This document shows positions 43,918-54,439 of a DNA stretch of 64,000 nt, in pieces; within the stretch, counting starts at the first letter, position 1, and the number at the start of each line of letters is the position of its first letter. The notes below the pieces were generated by a model. It was not told the DNA's origin, ran no database searches, and saw nothing but the letters and a program-made list of their open reading frames with translations. Source of the DNA: Paracyclopina nana. Lineage: Eukaryota; Arthropoda; Copepoda; Cyclopoida; Cyclopettidae. The DNA lies in assembly GCA_019096065.1 (NCBI GenBank), contig JAGUCH010000004.1:2108001-2172000 (forward strand), in the 5' to 3' direction. The position numbers were made by a program, and so were the translations under genes.

Positions 43918-46308
43918 TTATTGTTGAGCTGGGGTCCCTTGGGATGCCCTGGCAACCTCTAAAAAAGTCTGCTGTTGCTCTAGCATTGTTGCCAGTGTGG
44001 TTTCCATGGTTTTCAGCTTGTCATTCATGGACTTTTCTAGCTTTTCCTTGTCTCTTTTCTCGAAAAAGCCATGTAGCAGCGCGTGGTGAGGATTTTGACA
44101 TTTCGTGCATTTTGGGGCCTTGCATTCCACCCTTCGATGCTTGGAATCCATGCACCTCATGCACAGCCTCTTCTGGATGCAAAGTTCATACTTGTCCTTT
44201 CCGGACATCCTGATGAACTGTTTGCATTGTGGGGTTTTATGATTGTCTTTCCCACAGACTTGACAGTCTCTTAAGTCGAGGTTACGGACTGCTGTGGACA
44301 AGCACGGTCCGGACGCCTCCTCCTCATAATCAGTGGAATAATCCGAGGGGCTGTCATCCTCTCCGGATTCATTATTTGTCAGTAGTGTCACTGCCTTCTT
44401 TTTCGTCTCTGACTTGTCATTTGGCTCTTTGACTTTGGCCTCGTAGCATGACAGTCTCATCAGTGATAACTTCCAGTCAATGAAGTCCAAAAGTGCGGCT
44501 ACTGAAGTCTCCAGTTTCGCGAGCTTTATGTATTCCTCAAACTTCAGTCTAGCTTGGTCCTTCCATTGGATGCACCAGAGTACGGACTCGATTCCCATAG
44601 CTGGGTTGCACTTCTTTTTAGTGCCTTCATCCGTGAAGTATTTAATCAAATCCAGAATGACTCGCTTGTATTCCTGCAATGAGTCCCTTTTATTTGGATC
44701 CAAGGGCAGCATTTTTCCCAATTTTGACAGCAAAAAGCCTTGCCTGCCTTTCAAATCACCGTAAACTCTATCGAGTTGCTCAATTGCATTCGCGAGGTTC
44801 AGTAAGTTCCAAGGCTTAAAGTTTTTTATTTCCGTTTCAGGTTCACCTTCCAAACTGTCCCTGAGGATCATCAGCTTATTGGCAGGTGAGATGCTAGTAT
44901 TCAGGACGACTCTAATGAAGAACCTGTCTCTGAAGTCCTGATATTCTCCGATGTCACCCGTGAACTTCATCCTCGGGATGTCACTATCCTTGGGCAATTT
45001 GTCTTTTTTCGGGTCATAGATCTGGCTCAGCAAAAAGGCGTGTGAATAAAGGTCTGCCCAGTCATCCAGGACAGCTTTTTCAGTCTTGACCGGTTTGGAA
45101 TGAATAGTGCGCAGCATGAGGAATTCTTCCTCTGGCTCTGGGCTGCGGTCTCTGCGGGGTGCCATTGTATGACCAGACGGCCTTGGCTGTCTGTTAGCAC
45201 TGTATTGGCCCCCTAGATTCTGTATCGGCGTGAAATTTGGGGTTTGAGGTGGGGGAATCTCTCGCCTGGACAGTTCATTGGCCTGGAATTGGCTGATCAG
45301 ACTCTGAACTGCCCCTGAGGGCTGTGGTGGTTGTGCCCCATCTTTCTGTCCTGACAGCCTCTTGGCCTCTGTCTCCTTATTCCGATTATCGATTAGTTGC
45401 TCAAGAGGGCCTTGTTGCTTCAGTCGAGCAATGAAGTCCTTGACTGCTTGATCGGCCTGATTCACTGTCTTAGTGATGACTGTGAGACCAGTCTTTTTTG
45501 CAGGTTGCCCGCACTCATTCCAGATTGCGCGGCATTGATCAGCGAATTCCTTTAGCACCTTGACATTTCCCTCCAGGATGCCTTCAATTTTGGCAATGCC
45601 TTCAGCGCTGACCTCTTGCGTGCCAAAGTCTTGGATCATCAATCTGATCTGACCTCCCAATGACTTCAGCTCGTCCAGCAGCTCCTCCGGGGTCTTTGTT
45701 TTGGCAGCTTGACCTGAGTTCTGGTCAACCTGGTCCTTATTCCCCGCAGTTGCCTCTGCTGGCTTTTCCTGCGAATCCGGGCCTCTAAGAGCCTCTTTTG
45801 GTAATATCAAGTTCTCCACCAGTGTCAAATTCATGCCTGTGATGTTTGGGTTCTCTGGCATTGAACTGATCATATAGCTCGAGTCCGTGAATGAGATCTG
45901 TTCCAGATCTGGCTCTGCCTGCAACCTTGCATTATAAATACGCAAAAGCTCCCTATACCAAAACCTCTTCCGGAGCTTCAACCTGCCTACTCTCTCCTGC
46001 AGTCTTATAGCTGCCATTCGCTTTGGGTCCTCTTCAGGGATCTCTTCTGATTCATCCGAGTCACCTTCATCATCCTCATCATCAGGCATGTCAAATACAG
46101 TATCAACTAACTCGTCTAACCTTTTGACATCTGCCCTAGCTTGTTTGGCCAGAGGCATGAGTACCAGGACTTGTTCAGTCCTCTTGGCCTCACCTAACTT
46201 CCTCCAGCGGACGAACATCTGTTCCAGAGCCTCGCATTCCGCATTGACACTGGCTACTATGTCCTTCCATGACTCTCGTTTTTTCGGTGTACTTGTTGCC
46301 GCTGCCAT
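43918..46308 (-). CDS. gag: BEL/Pao Gag (796 aa)
   Basis: N-terminal coiled-coil region, Gln/Pro-rich middle, then the BEL-type capsid region (PRMKFTGDIGEYQDFRDRF), an acidic stretch, and C-terminal cysteine-rich knuckles (CQVCGKDNHKTPQC, CMRCMDSKHRRVEC, CTKCQNPHHALLH). It forms the particle and binds RNA. Followed directly by pol. No break seen. Confidence 0.92.
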   Translation of the reverse strand: MAAATSTPKKRESWKDIVASVNAECEALEQMFVRWRKLGEAKRTEQVLVLMPLAKQARADVKRLDELVDTVFDMPDDEDDEGDSDESEEIPEEDPKRMAAIRLQERVGRLKLRKRFWYRELLRIYNARLQAEPDLEQISFTDSSYMISSMPENPNITGMNLTLVENLILPKEALRGPDSQEKPAEATAGNKDQVDQNSGQAAKTKTPEELLDELKSLGGQIRLMIQDFGTQEVSAEGIAKIEGILEGNVKVLKEFADQCRAIWNECGQPAKKTGLTVITKTVNQADQAVKDFIARLKQQGPLEQLIDNRNKETEAKRLSGQKDGAQPPQPSGAVQSLISQFQANELSRREIPPPQTPNFTPIQNLGGQYSANRQPRPSGHTMAPRRDRSPEPEEEFLMLRTIHSKPVKTEKAVLDDWADLYSHAFLLSQIYDPKKDKLPKDSDIPRMKFTGDIGEYQDFRDRFFIRVVLNTSISPANKLMILRDSLEGEPETEIKNFKPWNLLNLANAIEQLDRVYGDLKGRQGFLLSKLGKMLPLDPNKRDSLQEYKRVILDLIKYFTDEGTKKKCNPAMGIESVLWCIQWKDQARLKFEEYIKLAKLETSVAALLDFIDWKLSLMRLSCYEAKVKEPNDKSETKKKAVTLLTNNESGEDDSPSDYSTDYEEEASGPCLSTAVRNLDLRDCQVCGKDNHKTPQCKQFIRMSGKDKYELCIQKRLCMRCMDSKHRRVECKAPKCTKCQNPHHALLHGFFEKRDKEKLEKSMNDKLKTMETTLATMLEQQQTFLEVARASQGTPAQQ

Positions 46309-46554
46309 AATGACTACTAGTGTATTGAGGTCACAAGGTCTTTTTATTTAGCAGAAGCTTACAATCGGTTTTAGAATTGAATAATACAATGAGATCAGGT
46401 CTTCAGAATTCGCTATATTCTTCGTTGAATCTCGGAGGATGCCACCACACCACAACAACGCCAAAAGGGAAGTTTTCTAAACTGTGGCTCGAACGAAGCA
46501 AACACCACTGTATGTCATGCGGAAATGAACGCAGTGGGCTGGGTTTTGGGTGTC

Positions 46555-47005
46555 GGGTGTTGAACCTATCGAAGTACCTCGAACCCCCGAACTGACGAGC
46601 TCCAAATCCGCAATGAGATCGATTAGGGCTCGCCCTCGCCAGTACCAGAACCTGGTGTAAATCCTGTCAGTAGTTGGGGCTGGACCTGTCGAAGCCACGG
46701 GCCCCCAGCCTTGTCCAACTCCGCCTTTAGCTCAGATCGGGTGATCGAGTTCCTTCGATAACTCAGTTGGTAGAGCTTCGAACTGTAATCACAAAAATAA
46801 ACCTACAGACGGGTCTATGAGGTCTAAAACCTTTCCTTACCCGCTTTGGCCACTCTGCTCGATGCCCAAGTGAGGGTTGTTGGCCTCTCTGCTCGATTGG
46901 GGGGCTAAATTTGCCTCCCCCTTCCGTTCCCGGGTGATCGAGGTCCTTCGATAGCTCAGTTGGTAGAGCCTCGTAGCCTCGTTAGCCTGTAATCACCAAA
47001 AATTG
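46555..47005 (+). ncRNA. tRNA-Tyr-like 5' halves in the BEL leader
   Basis: CCTTCGATAACTCAGTTGG (about 46753) and CCTTCGATAGCTCAGTTGG (about 46946) continue TAGAGC and, further on, CTGTAATCAC, matching the 5' half of tRNA-Tyr with an exact A box and the anticodon GTA. No T arm follows either one. Looser related copies lie near 46555 and 46680. They are fragments, not intact tRNA genes, antisense to the BEL transcript. Confidence 0.45.
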
Positions 47006-47011
47006 AAGTAT

Positions 47012-47223
47012 TAATGTGCAAAATGGACTTGCACATTGCGTCTTCCTACTTCCTTGCAACCTTGAATTCCGCATAGCAACCCTTCCACCATTAAGTTGAC
47101 TTTATCTTTGCACTTCCCTATTCTGGTCTATAAATAAGCTTGGTCCTTCAAATAAACTAACTAGTTATACTCAGAGATTCGCAGAGACTAGGCCATTTTG
47201 TATCGCGGTTCCAGGAGCCACTA
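47012..47223 (+). repeat. Gypsy-like 5' LTR
   Basis: 212 bp, TAATGTGCAAAA...GAGCCACTA. It contains CTATAAATAAG as a possible TATA box (about 47139) and an AATAAA (about 47154). Confidence 0.92.
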
Positions 47224-47329
47224 TTTGGTGGCAGCCAGTTTTACACGGACTTCCACGCCTCACTTTCCCTGGGAGGGAATATACATAAGTATTTGAAAAA
47301 CAAACAGAAATTTAATAACTAGTTCCAAA

Positions 47330-48408
47330 ATGGCCACGAATGAGCCCCCGGCACCTACCCCTGCTGCAATGGAGAGAAGGAGCATAAAAGGAATTGACAT
47401 CCCTAATTGGAATGGTGACCCTGAAATTGATCAACTCGGCGCCAGAGGATGGACTCAACGCATCGACATCTGTAAGAAAATAGGAAACTGGGATTCCCAG
47501 CTAACAGCCCAGTATGCCGGCATGGCTCTACGAGGACCGGCTGGCGTATGGTACCAAGGGTTATTAGAGCAAGTCCCACAACCCTTTGAAGCAACCAATT
47601 GGGATGATGATGGAAACTCAAATAAAGGAATGAAATCGAGATTTTTGGCTTGGTTTGATTATGAGGTTACTTTGGCAGACAGAGCAGCAATCATCCAAGA
47701 TCTTACTCAAAAGACAGATGAGAAGGTAAAACGATTCTATGACAGGTGTGTTACAGGTAGCAAAAACCTAACAACCGGCCTGCCCGCCCTGCCAAAAGTG
47801 CCCAGCGTCAGCGGCTCCTTGGTCAACACAGACATTGGACGTTTTATCCAAAACATCAACAACAACCATGAAAATGCAGTTTACCAGAGGACACTGCAGA
47901 ACACTCTTCTCCAATGATTGAGGGACGACATCAAACAAGCTGTCATCGCACGAGACCGCAAGAACCTTGACGAATTGGTCCAGAGCGCAATCAGTGCAGA
48001 GAAGGCCAACGAAGCTGTCGACAAAAAGGTAAAACCTAAAGTTCCCCACCAGAAATCCACTCTATCCAGGCTGGCCAAGACAACAATGATGAGAAATTGG
48101 ACAAGATGGACGAATTGGTGAACCTTATTAAAGGATTGAGGTCATCTAGAGGAGGATTTCGTGGCCGTGGTGGAGGAGCCCGTGGTCGAGGCCGTGGAGG
48201 AACTCGACAGAACACCAGCATTGTCTGCTACTACTGCAACAAGCCTAACCACATCTCCTCTGAGTGCAGACAAAAGATAAGGGACAATCAACAAGGTTTG
48301 AATCAACCGGCTCAAGGGAGCAAATGGTCCAGAGAAGCTCAGCAAAAGCAAATCTCGGCTTTGGATTATGTTCAGAATCAAGGGGAATCTTATTATTTAA
48401 ACTTGTAG
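47330..48408 (+). pseudogene. gag: Gypsy-like gag, interrupted
   Basis: It starts with an ATG 106 bases past the LTR and reads 195 codons to an in-frame TGA (47915-47917), then continues in the same frame. Between about 48040 and 48121 the coding frame changes by one. The last part (to the TAG at 48406) has an Arg/Gly-rich stretch and one zinc knuckle (CYYCNKPNHISSEC). Gag would assemble the core. With one stop and one frameshift this copy should not make full-length Gag unless they are assembly errors. Confidence 0.8.
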
Positions 48409-48434
48409 GCGGCTTCCAAACCCCTAAAAGCCGC
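48396..48434 (+). promoter_or_regulatory. -1 ribosomal frameshift signal at gag/pro
   Basis: The heptamer T TTA AAC (48396-48402) is in the gag frame, one codon before its stop. After a 6-base spacer comes a perfect 7-bp hairpin, GCGGCTT (48409-48415) with AAGCCGC (48428-48434). The -1 frame continues into the protease. All parts of a classical simultaneous-slippage site are present. Confidence 0.8.
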
Positions 48435-48974
48435 TACTCACAAAGGGTAACCAATGTATATGAAGTAAGGAGCGGATCCAAGCGACCCTTTGTGACTCTC
48501 ACATTATCTCCCACCAGAAAAATTAATCTATTATATGACACAGGTGCCACTATCAGCCTACTAGGAACAAAGGCTCTGAGACGACATTTACCAGAGGCCA
48601 GAATAACTCCGTGCACTCATCCGATGATTGCAAAATGTGCTTCTGGATCGAAACTCCACATTAAGGGCCTCCACAAGCTGCATTTCAAACTTAAGGACAA
48701 GGACTTTGAACATGAATTTTATGTGGCTGACAATCTCCAAGTGGATGGTATCATCGGAATGGACTTAATCAAAAAAGGCAAATTGGCTTATGATGCAGTG
48801 ACTGATAAAGTGTTCATTTCAGAGCCTCAACAAGTGTGCCTCACGCATGATCTCTATGTACCTCAGAGGTCTGCGTCAATGACATCGATTAAAGCACCCC
48901 TTCACTATTATAAAAGGACGTGGGAGTGGCCCTCCGAGTGCCAACAGAAACCATCTGTAATAATGACTTTGTAG
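48402..48974 (+). CDS. pro: Gypsy-like protease
   Basis: Reached by -1 frameshift from gag. Retropepsin catalytic motif LLYDTGATISLLG and the flap-side GIIGMDLI are intact. Cleaves the polyproteins. Its frame closes at 48974, while the reverse transcriptase lies in the next -1 frame, open from 48914. In most Gypsy elements protease and RT share one frame, so this is either a second frameshift site or a disabling indel; no canonical slippery heptamer was found in the overlap. Confidence 0.75.
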   Translation, partial: LVGGFQTPKSRYSQRVTNVYEVRSGSKRPFVTLTLSPTRKINLLYDTGATISLLGTKALRRHLPEARITPCTHPMIAKCASGSKLHIKGLHKLHFKLKDKDFEHEFYVADNLQVDGIIGMDLIKKGKLAYDAVTDKVFISEPQQVCLTHDLYVPQRSASMTSIKAPLHYYKRTWEWPSECQQKPSVIMTL

Positions 48975-51900
48975 TGACACCTGGTGAGGATGGAAAAGCT
49001 TGGATCAACGTGGTAAACTACGGCCTGGAACCAGTACAATTGAAGAAAGGGACTATAATTGGCGAAGTGTTCCCCTGCGACAACCTTATGGAAGTCGGCG
49101 AGTTGCTGAGTGCAAAGGCACAGCAAAAACCGAATGCAATCCCAGGCACACTAGGTATAAGACCTGGAGGACAAAATGGGGATTCCAGCGTAAAGGTAAG
49201 ACCACAAAAAGTGGCACCGTTAGCCTATGAGGAAAAGACACTTTTACAACTCATAGAAGACTCTAAATGTTTGAAAAATATTTGCAATGAGGACGAAAGA
49301 AAAGCCTATGTCAAGTTACTATTGGAGAATGCCGATGTTATCTCCATGTCAGAATACGACTTGGGAAGAAGTACCTTTGGCAAGCACCATATCGAGCTGC
49401 TAAGTGATTCGCCAATTTATCAGAAGCAATTTCCTATTCCCCAAGCTCATTTGGACACTATTCAGGACAGTGTCAAACAGTGGTTGAAAGTCGGAGTAAT
49501 TGAGAAAAGTACCAGCGAATATTCATCGCCCATTTTTTGTGTCCCAAAGAAACTAGGAGACGGATCTACAGGTTATCGTCCAGTGGTGGATTATAGACAA
49601 ATCAACGCAGTCACCAAACCTTCCAATTACCGTCTTCCCCTCATCAATGAATGCCTCGATGACATAGGCAGGTCAGGTACTAAATTGTTTTCACAATTAG
49701 ACCTTAGGTGGGGATTTCACCAAATGGAAATGGCACCCGAGTCTAGACCAGTGACAGCTTTTAATGTGCCAGGCTTGGGACACTACCAATTCAAAAGAGC
49801 ACCTTTTGGGCTCTCAGCAATGCCACTCAGCTTTCAGAAGATGATGAACAGAATTTTTGATGGACTTACACCAACTAGAGTGCTACTGTACCTCGATGAC
49901 ATCCTGGTGAAAGCAACGGATCATACAGACATGCTACAAGGACTAAGGGAGTGTTTCAAAAGACTACGCCAAGCAAATCTCAAGCTCAACCTCTCTAAAT
50001 GTGAGTTTGGTACGCCAAAATGTACGTATCTAGGTTTTGAGCTTGGTCCTGATGGATATGGGCCAAACAAAAGAAAACTGGCGGCGATTAAAGATGCAAA
50101 ACCACCTCAAACGGTGAAGGACGTCAGGGCTTTCCTTGGTATGTGTAATTTCTTCCGCAGCTGTATTCCGCATTTCAGCCAATTGGCTAAACCATTGACT
50201 GCTCTAACTTGCAAAAATTCGGAATGGACAAGAGGAACCTTACCTACTGAAGCTCTTCAAGCTTTCAACTCATTAGTGAAAGCCTTGTGTGACCAACCAG
50301 TTTTAGGGTATCCTAATCCAAAACTTCCTTACCATCTGTTTGTCGACGCAGCCCAAGGCAACATGGGTTTGAACAATGGAGGATTGGGAGCAGTTCTTAT
50401 GCAATACCAAAATGGAAAGCCTACTGCCATCAGCTATGCTTCGAGAAGCCTGCTAAAGCATGAAGCGAATTACACTCCCTACTTACTGGAACTACTGGCA
50501 GCCACTTGGGCCATCGATTATTACTCCACTTATCTAACTGGTACGAAATTTATATTATACACGGATCACAAGCCACTGGAAAATTTGGGAAAACAACACA
50601 CCAGGACACTGAACAGACTTCAATATCAAATGTGTCAATACGACTTTGTGGTACGTCACTGGCCAGGTAAGGCTAACCCAGCAGATTATTTCTCCCGAAA
50701 TGTACCAGAGCTCATGGAAAAGAGCAAAGCCCTCAAACATGAAGAAGTTTACGCACATGAGGCAAAAGAAGACATTATGGATTTATTTGAACTACAAAAG
50801 GATGATGGCTTATGCAATGCAATTATCAAATGGTTACGAAAAGAAGACATGGATACAATGCCCAAGGATTTAAGAACACTAGTGGAGAAAATTGGACCAC
50901 ACTGCGAACTATTGAATGGAATATTATTTTACAAAGATGGACCTCTAGGAAAAAAGGTAATATTAGCTCCTGCCATCACACATGCCGATCTGGTAGCGTC
51001 TGCCCATGCTGCTGTGGGTCACAAAGCGGTATACAAAACCTTGGAAAGACTAAAAGAAGAGTTTTACTGGCCAAGAATGCAGAAGGATGTTGAGGATTAC
51101 ATAACCCAATGTTGGAAATGCGACAAGAATAAACCCCGGCCCTACAAACACAATGCCCACTTGCGACCACATGAACAGCCTCGAGGACCATTTGAGCGGG
51201 TTCATGCCGATTTGATGGGTCCATTACGTACAAGTGAGACAAACAAAAAGTTCATTTTAGTGATTACAGATGCATTCACCAAATTTGCTGAATTTGTGGC
51301 ACTCCCGGACAAAACTCCAGAGACTGTGGCCCACGCATTGTTCAATCGCTGGATCTGTAGATTTGGACCCCCTTTTGTATTTGTTACAGACCAAGGAAAG
51401 GAATTCACGTCAAACTTGAGCAAGGCCCTATACGAATACATGGAAATTGATAAGAGGCAAACATCGGCGTACCACCCAGCATGTAACAGTGCCGCGGAAG
51501 TTATTAACAAGCACATTGCCACTTATCTCAAGAAGATGATTGACTCAAATACCCTGGAATGGGAAGCGATGTTACCAGCCATGCAATTGACCTACAATAG
51601 TGGCGTGTCTAAAGCTACTCGGTACTCACCTTACTATCTTATGTTTGGAGTTCACCCCAGGTCAAATTTGATGGACCCAAATCTGCCAGATCGAATCTAT
51701 TATGGTGATGACTATGCATCGGAGATAAAACGACGGCTAATGTTGGCAAGAAAAGCAGCCAGGGAGTCTAATCTAAGCTATAAAATTGACTACTCAGCAC
51801 AGTACAACAAAAATAGGTCTAACTTGGTTTTTACAGAAGGAATGCAAGTATGGCTACACCAACCAGAACTGAGAAAAATCAACCCAAAAATCTCGAGTGA

Positions 51901-52582
51901 ATGGACAGGACCGCACCTAATTTTGGCCATGAGAGACGACACGAATGCACTTATCCAGAATTATCTTACAAAGAAAACCCGATTCGTGCATGTGAACAGA
52001 CTACGGCCTTACTTGGCAACAGAATTGCACAAGGAGCCAGAGACAACAAAGAACAGTGAGTCAAGTAAAAATGCAAGTTGCCAAGTTTGCAAAAATGACA
52101 ATGCAGCGTCTGCAAATCCGCTGTGTCCCGGCAAACATGGGGAGGGGAATTCAGGTTATTTTACAGTTTTGCCTGATGACATTCACATCTTAAATCCCCA
52201 AGACCCAACTCCTTTACCGATCCCTTATAAAAAGGAGTCGGAGGAGCAGCAGCCTCAGTCTATTACAGATCAAACCCCCATCAAGGTGGAACCACAAAGC
52301 CCACCTAGCCCAACTCCGGACCCAAAGCCAACCTCTCTAAGCGGCAAAGTTAGAGACTTGCTATCACCTTTTAAGGACTTCACACTAGGAGACCTAGCAG
52401 CCCCCATATATCCAAACCCTGACCGACCAGAACCAAAAAAGCAGAATCCTAAGTCTACCAGCAGTTCCACGGGAACCCAAGTTACAAGGAGAGCAGCAGC
52501 AAAGGCCAACATAAACGTTGAGGACCTACCACTACCAACAAGAGACCCTGCCTATAAGCCTTATACTAAGAAGAAGAAGTAA
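48914..52582 (+). CDS. pol: Gypsy-like reverse transcriptase, RNase H and integrase
   Basis: Open for about 1220 codons. RT with YLDDILV, RNase H (DAAQGN, YTDHKPLENL), integrase HHCC (HAAVGHK..., CWKCDK) and DDE core (HADLMGP, VTDQGKEF, the Glu in NSAAEVINK). Then comes an integrase C-terminal domain and a Pro/Ser-rich tail of about 150 residues ending in Lys repeats. It copies RNA into DNA and inserts it. No stop inside. There is no clear start Met, consistent with expression by frameshift from the protease. Confidence 0.88.
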   Translation, partial: KDVGVALRVPTETICNNDFVVTPGEDGKAWINVVNYGLEPVQLKKGTIIGEVFPCDNLMEVGELLSAKAQQKPNAIPGTLGIRPGGQNGDSSVKVRPQKVAPLAYEEKTLLQLIEDSKCLKNICNEDERKAYVKLLLENADVISMSEYDLGRSTFGKHHIELLSDSPIYQKQFPIPQAHLDTIQDSVKQWLKVGVIEKSTSEYSSPIFCVPKKLGDGSTGYRPVVDYRQINAVTKPSNYRLPLINECLDDIGRSGTKLFSQLDLRWGFHQMEMAPESRPVTAFNVPGLGHYQFKRAPFGLSAMPLSFQKMMNRIFDGLTPTRVLLYLDDILVKATDHTDMLQGLRECFKRLRQANLKLNLSKCEFGTPKCTYLGFELGPDGYGPNKRKLAAIKDAKPPQTVKDVRAFLGMCNFFRSCIPHFSQLAKPLTALTCKNSEWTRGTLPTEALQAFNSLVKALCDQPVLGYPNPKLPYHLFVDAAQGNMGLNNGGLGAVLMQYQNGKPTAISYASRSLLKHEANYTPYLLELLAATWAIDYYSTYLTGTKFILYTDHKPLENLGKQHTRTLNRLQYQMCQYDFVVRHWPGKANPADYFSRNVPELMEKSKALKHEEVYAHEAKEDIMDLFELQKDDGLCNAIIKWLRKEDMDTMPKDLRTLVEKIGPHCELLNGILFYKDGPLGKKVILAPAITHADLVASAHAAVGHKAVYKTLERLKEEFYWPRMQKDVEDYITQCWKCDKNKPRPYKHNAHLRPHEQPRGPFERVHADLMGPLRTSETNKKFILVITDAFTKFAEFVALPDKTPETVAHALFNRWICRFGPPFVFVTDQGKEFTSNLSKALYEYMEIDKRQTSAYHPACNSAAEVINKHIATYLKKMIDSNTLEWEAMLPAMQLTYNSGVSKATRYSPYYLMFGVHPRSNLMDPNLPDRIYYGDDYASEIKRRLMLARKAARESNLSYKIDYSAQYNKNRSNLVFTEGMQVWLHQPELRKINPKISSEWTGPHLILAMRDDTNALIQNYLTKKTRFVHVNRLRPYLATELHKEPETTKNSESSKNASCQVCKNDNAASANPLCPGKHGEGNSGYFTVLPDDIHILNPQDPTPLPIPYKKESEEQQPQSITDQTPIKVEPQSPPSPTPDPKPTSLSGKVRDLLSPFKDFTLGDLAAPIYPNPDRPEPKKQNPKSTSSSTGTQVTRRAAAKANINVEDLPLPTRDPAYKPYTKKKK

Positions 52583-52589
52583 CAGCAAG

Positions 52590-54404
52590 ATGTCTCGACT
52601 AAATTGGATCAGGTGCATAACATTTTACTGCGCACTAAATCTGTTTTACATGCAGTGCCTTACGGATGATAACATTGTGACTGACGACACTGCCGGAGCC
52701 CAATACGGCTTTCACCATTTGGGAACAGCTGTCTTGTCACTGAACTACGCCCACATACTGACACCTGTAAATATCACGGACTTGGCTACGTATATACTTG
52801 GGGCAAAAAGACTGGCTTCCATACTACATCGAGCAAGCGCAGCACACCCAACCAATGCGGACCTAACACATTTGGCAGGGGCAACTATGGAAGAGTACAC
52901 TCAGCTTGAGTCGAAGTACATGGATGTGACCAATTACTACTTAAAGAAAACCGGCACCAACCCAATAGCGACCAGAGAGAAACGATTTATTGGAATTCTG
53001 TTAGCAGGCCTTGCTGGTATGGTCGGAGGAGCCACACTTTTTGGATTATTTGAAAACGGAAAACTACAAGCATTGGCAAATGGTATAGAGGATTTGAGAT
53101 TCAGACAGCAAAAGATGATCCATCTTATCGAGGGACTTGACAACAATATCCGCACAAATAGTCACAACATTAAACAGATTACTAAGGTATTAGATAAAGT
53201 GGAATCCATGGTCTCTAGAAATGCACTAGCAATTGAAGCAAGCATTTTGGCAATATATACTCAGCATGTTATTTCCTCCCTTAACCAGAAAATTGATGTT
53301 TATGTGTCAGCAGTACAACAAGCTGCAGCCCACAGACTTTCATTTGGCTTGTTATCGTATGAAGAGGCTGCTGAAGCTTTAGCAAATGCTCATGCAATGG
53401 CTGCAACTCACAACTTAAATGTTCTAATAGATGACCCCCAACAATTGTTCCAGCTTGAATCTAGTATATTATTCACTGAATATGGATTTATAATTATGAC
53501 TCATGTCCCAGTTACGAATTCTGAAATGTTGTTAGATTTGTGGAAGTATTCTAGCTTCCCTTTTCAACTCCCTGATGCAAATGGAGTCATGCAGTTTTAC
53601 CAAATCAAGCCCGAAAACGATGTTTTAGCCTTTAACCCGAAAAGCATGAATTATTTTGTATTAAGCAATCTAGATGTAACGTTATGTCACCATGTCCATA
53701 ATTACTACTTGTGCCCCTCCATCACTTTTCTTTACAAGGCAACCATGCCCAACTGTTTAATGGCCCTATTTGCAAATGACTATGAAAAAGCGTTCAACTT
53801 ATGTAAATTAGAAGTGACCAAGTATCCCAGAGATTATGTACTACCACTGGCAGACCAATCCAAGTACAAGGTGTACACGGCAAATGACAACAACTTGAGA
53901 GTCACATGCCAGGACGGATCCGTGGACGTCAAGGCTTTACCTCGCTTCTCCAAAGTCCAAGTACCCGATAAATGTTATGTCGATTTAACTAATTTTGTTC
54001 TCTTCCCGATTACCGACTTCACGACTACTGTCCCTCAACGAGTCTATACGGGAAAAATCGATCACTGGGCACAAAGGCTAGAAGCAGACAACAGCCAAAT
54101 TCATCAATTGATTACCAGCATTGGCAACGCAACGTACCACCCCATGGATTTGCACACACTAAAGATGATCAAAGCAGCCTACCCTAGTCTTAAGGGATCG
54201 TGGACCTGGGTTGACTATGCCCTTTATTCTATCGTTGGAGTTGCTTTCTTAACCTGTGGATGTCTGGCTATTGGAGCCCTCCGAAACTTTTGGAGATCTA
54301 GAAGACATCGAGGAACCAACAACACTCCTTTTAATATCAACGTCACGGCTACGGCTCCTCCGCAAGAGTTGCAACCACTTCAAAGGCAGGACGCTACAAC
54401 CTAA
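52590..54404 (+). CDS. env: Envelope glycoprotein, errantivirus/baculovirus-F-like (604 aa)
   Basis: The ATG at 52590 lies just after the pol stop and overlaps nothing. It has a hydrophobic signal peptide at about 1-24, a furin site REKR near residue 130 directly followed by a Gly/Ala-rich fusion peptide, then a coiled-coil region, N-glycosylation sites, a C-terminal membrane anchor (about 560-580) and a short basic tail. This layout is that of insect errantivirus Env proteins related to baculovirus F. The frame is uninterrupted. It would mediate membrane entry; its function here is untested. Confidence 0.85.
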   Translation: MSRLNWIRCITFYCALNLFYMQCLTDDNIVTDDTAGAQYGFHHLGTAVLSLNYAHILTPVNITDLATYILGAKRLASILHRASAAHPTNADLTHLAGATMEEYTQLESKYMDVTNYYLKKTGTNPIATREKRFIGILLAGLAGMVGGATLFGLFENGKLQALANGIEDLRFRQQKMIHLIEGLDNNIRTNSHNIKQITKVLDKVESMVSRNALAIEASILAIYTQHVISSLNQKIDVYVSAVQQAAAHRLSFGLLSYEEAAEALANAHAMAATHNLNVLIDDPQQLFQLESSILFTEYGFIIMTHVPVTNSEMLLDLWKYSSFPFQLPDANGVMQFYQIKPENDVLAFNPKSMNYFVLSNLDVTLCHHVHNYYLCPSITFLYKATMPNCLMALFANDYEKAFNLCKLEVTKYPRDYVLPLADQSKYKVYTANDNNLRVTCQDGSVDVKALPRFSKVQVPDKCYVDLTNFVLFPITDFTTTVPQRVYTGKIDHWAQRLEADNSQIHQLITSIGNATYHPMDLHTLKMIKAAYPSLKGSWTWVDYALYSIVGVAFLTCGCLAIGALRNFWRSRRHRGTNNTPFNINVTATAPPQELQPLQRQDATT

Positions 54405-54439
54405 GCCCGATTGTCCTCGGCCCTATCCCTGGGGAGGGA

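Noticed and set aside
46753..46990. Functional tRNA-Tyr genes
   Set aside because: Only 5' halves with an A box; no T arm or 3' acceptor strand follows.
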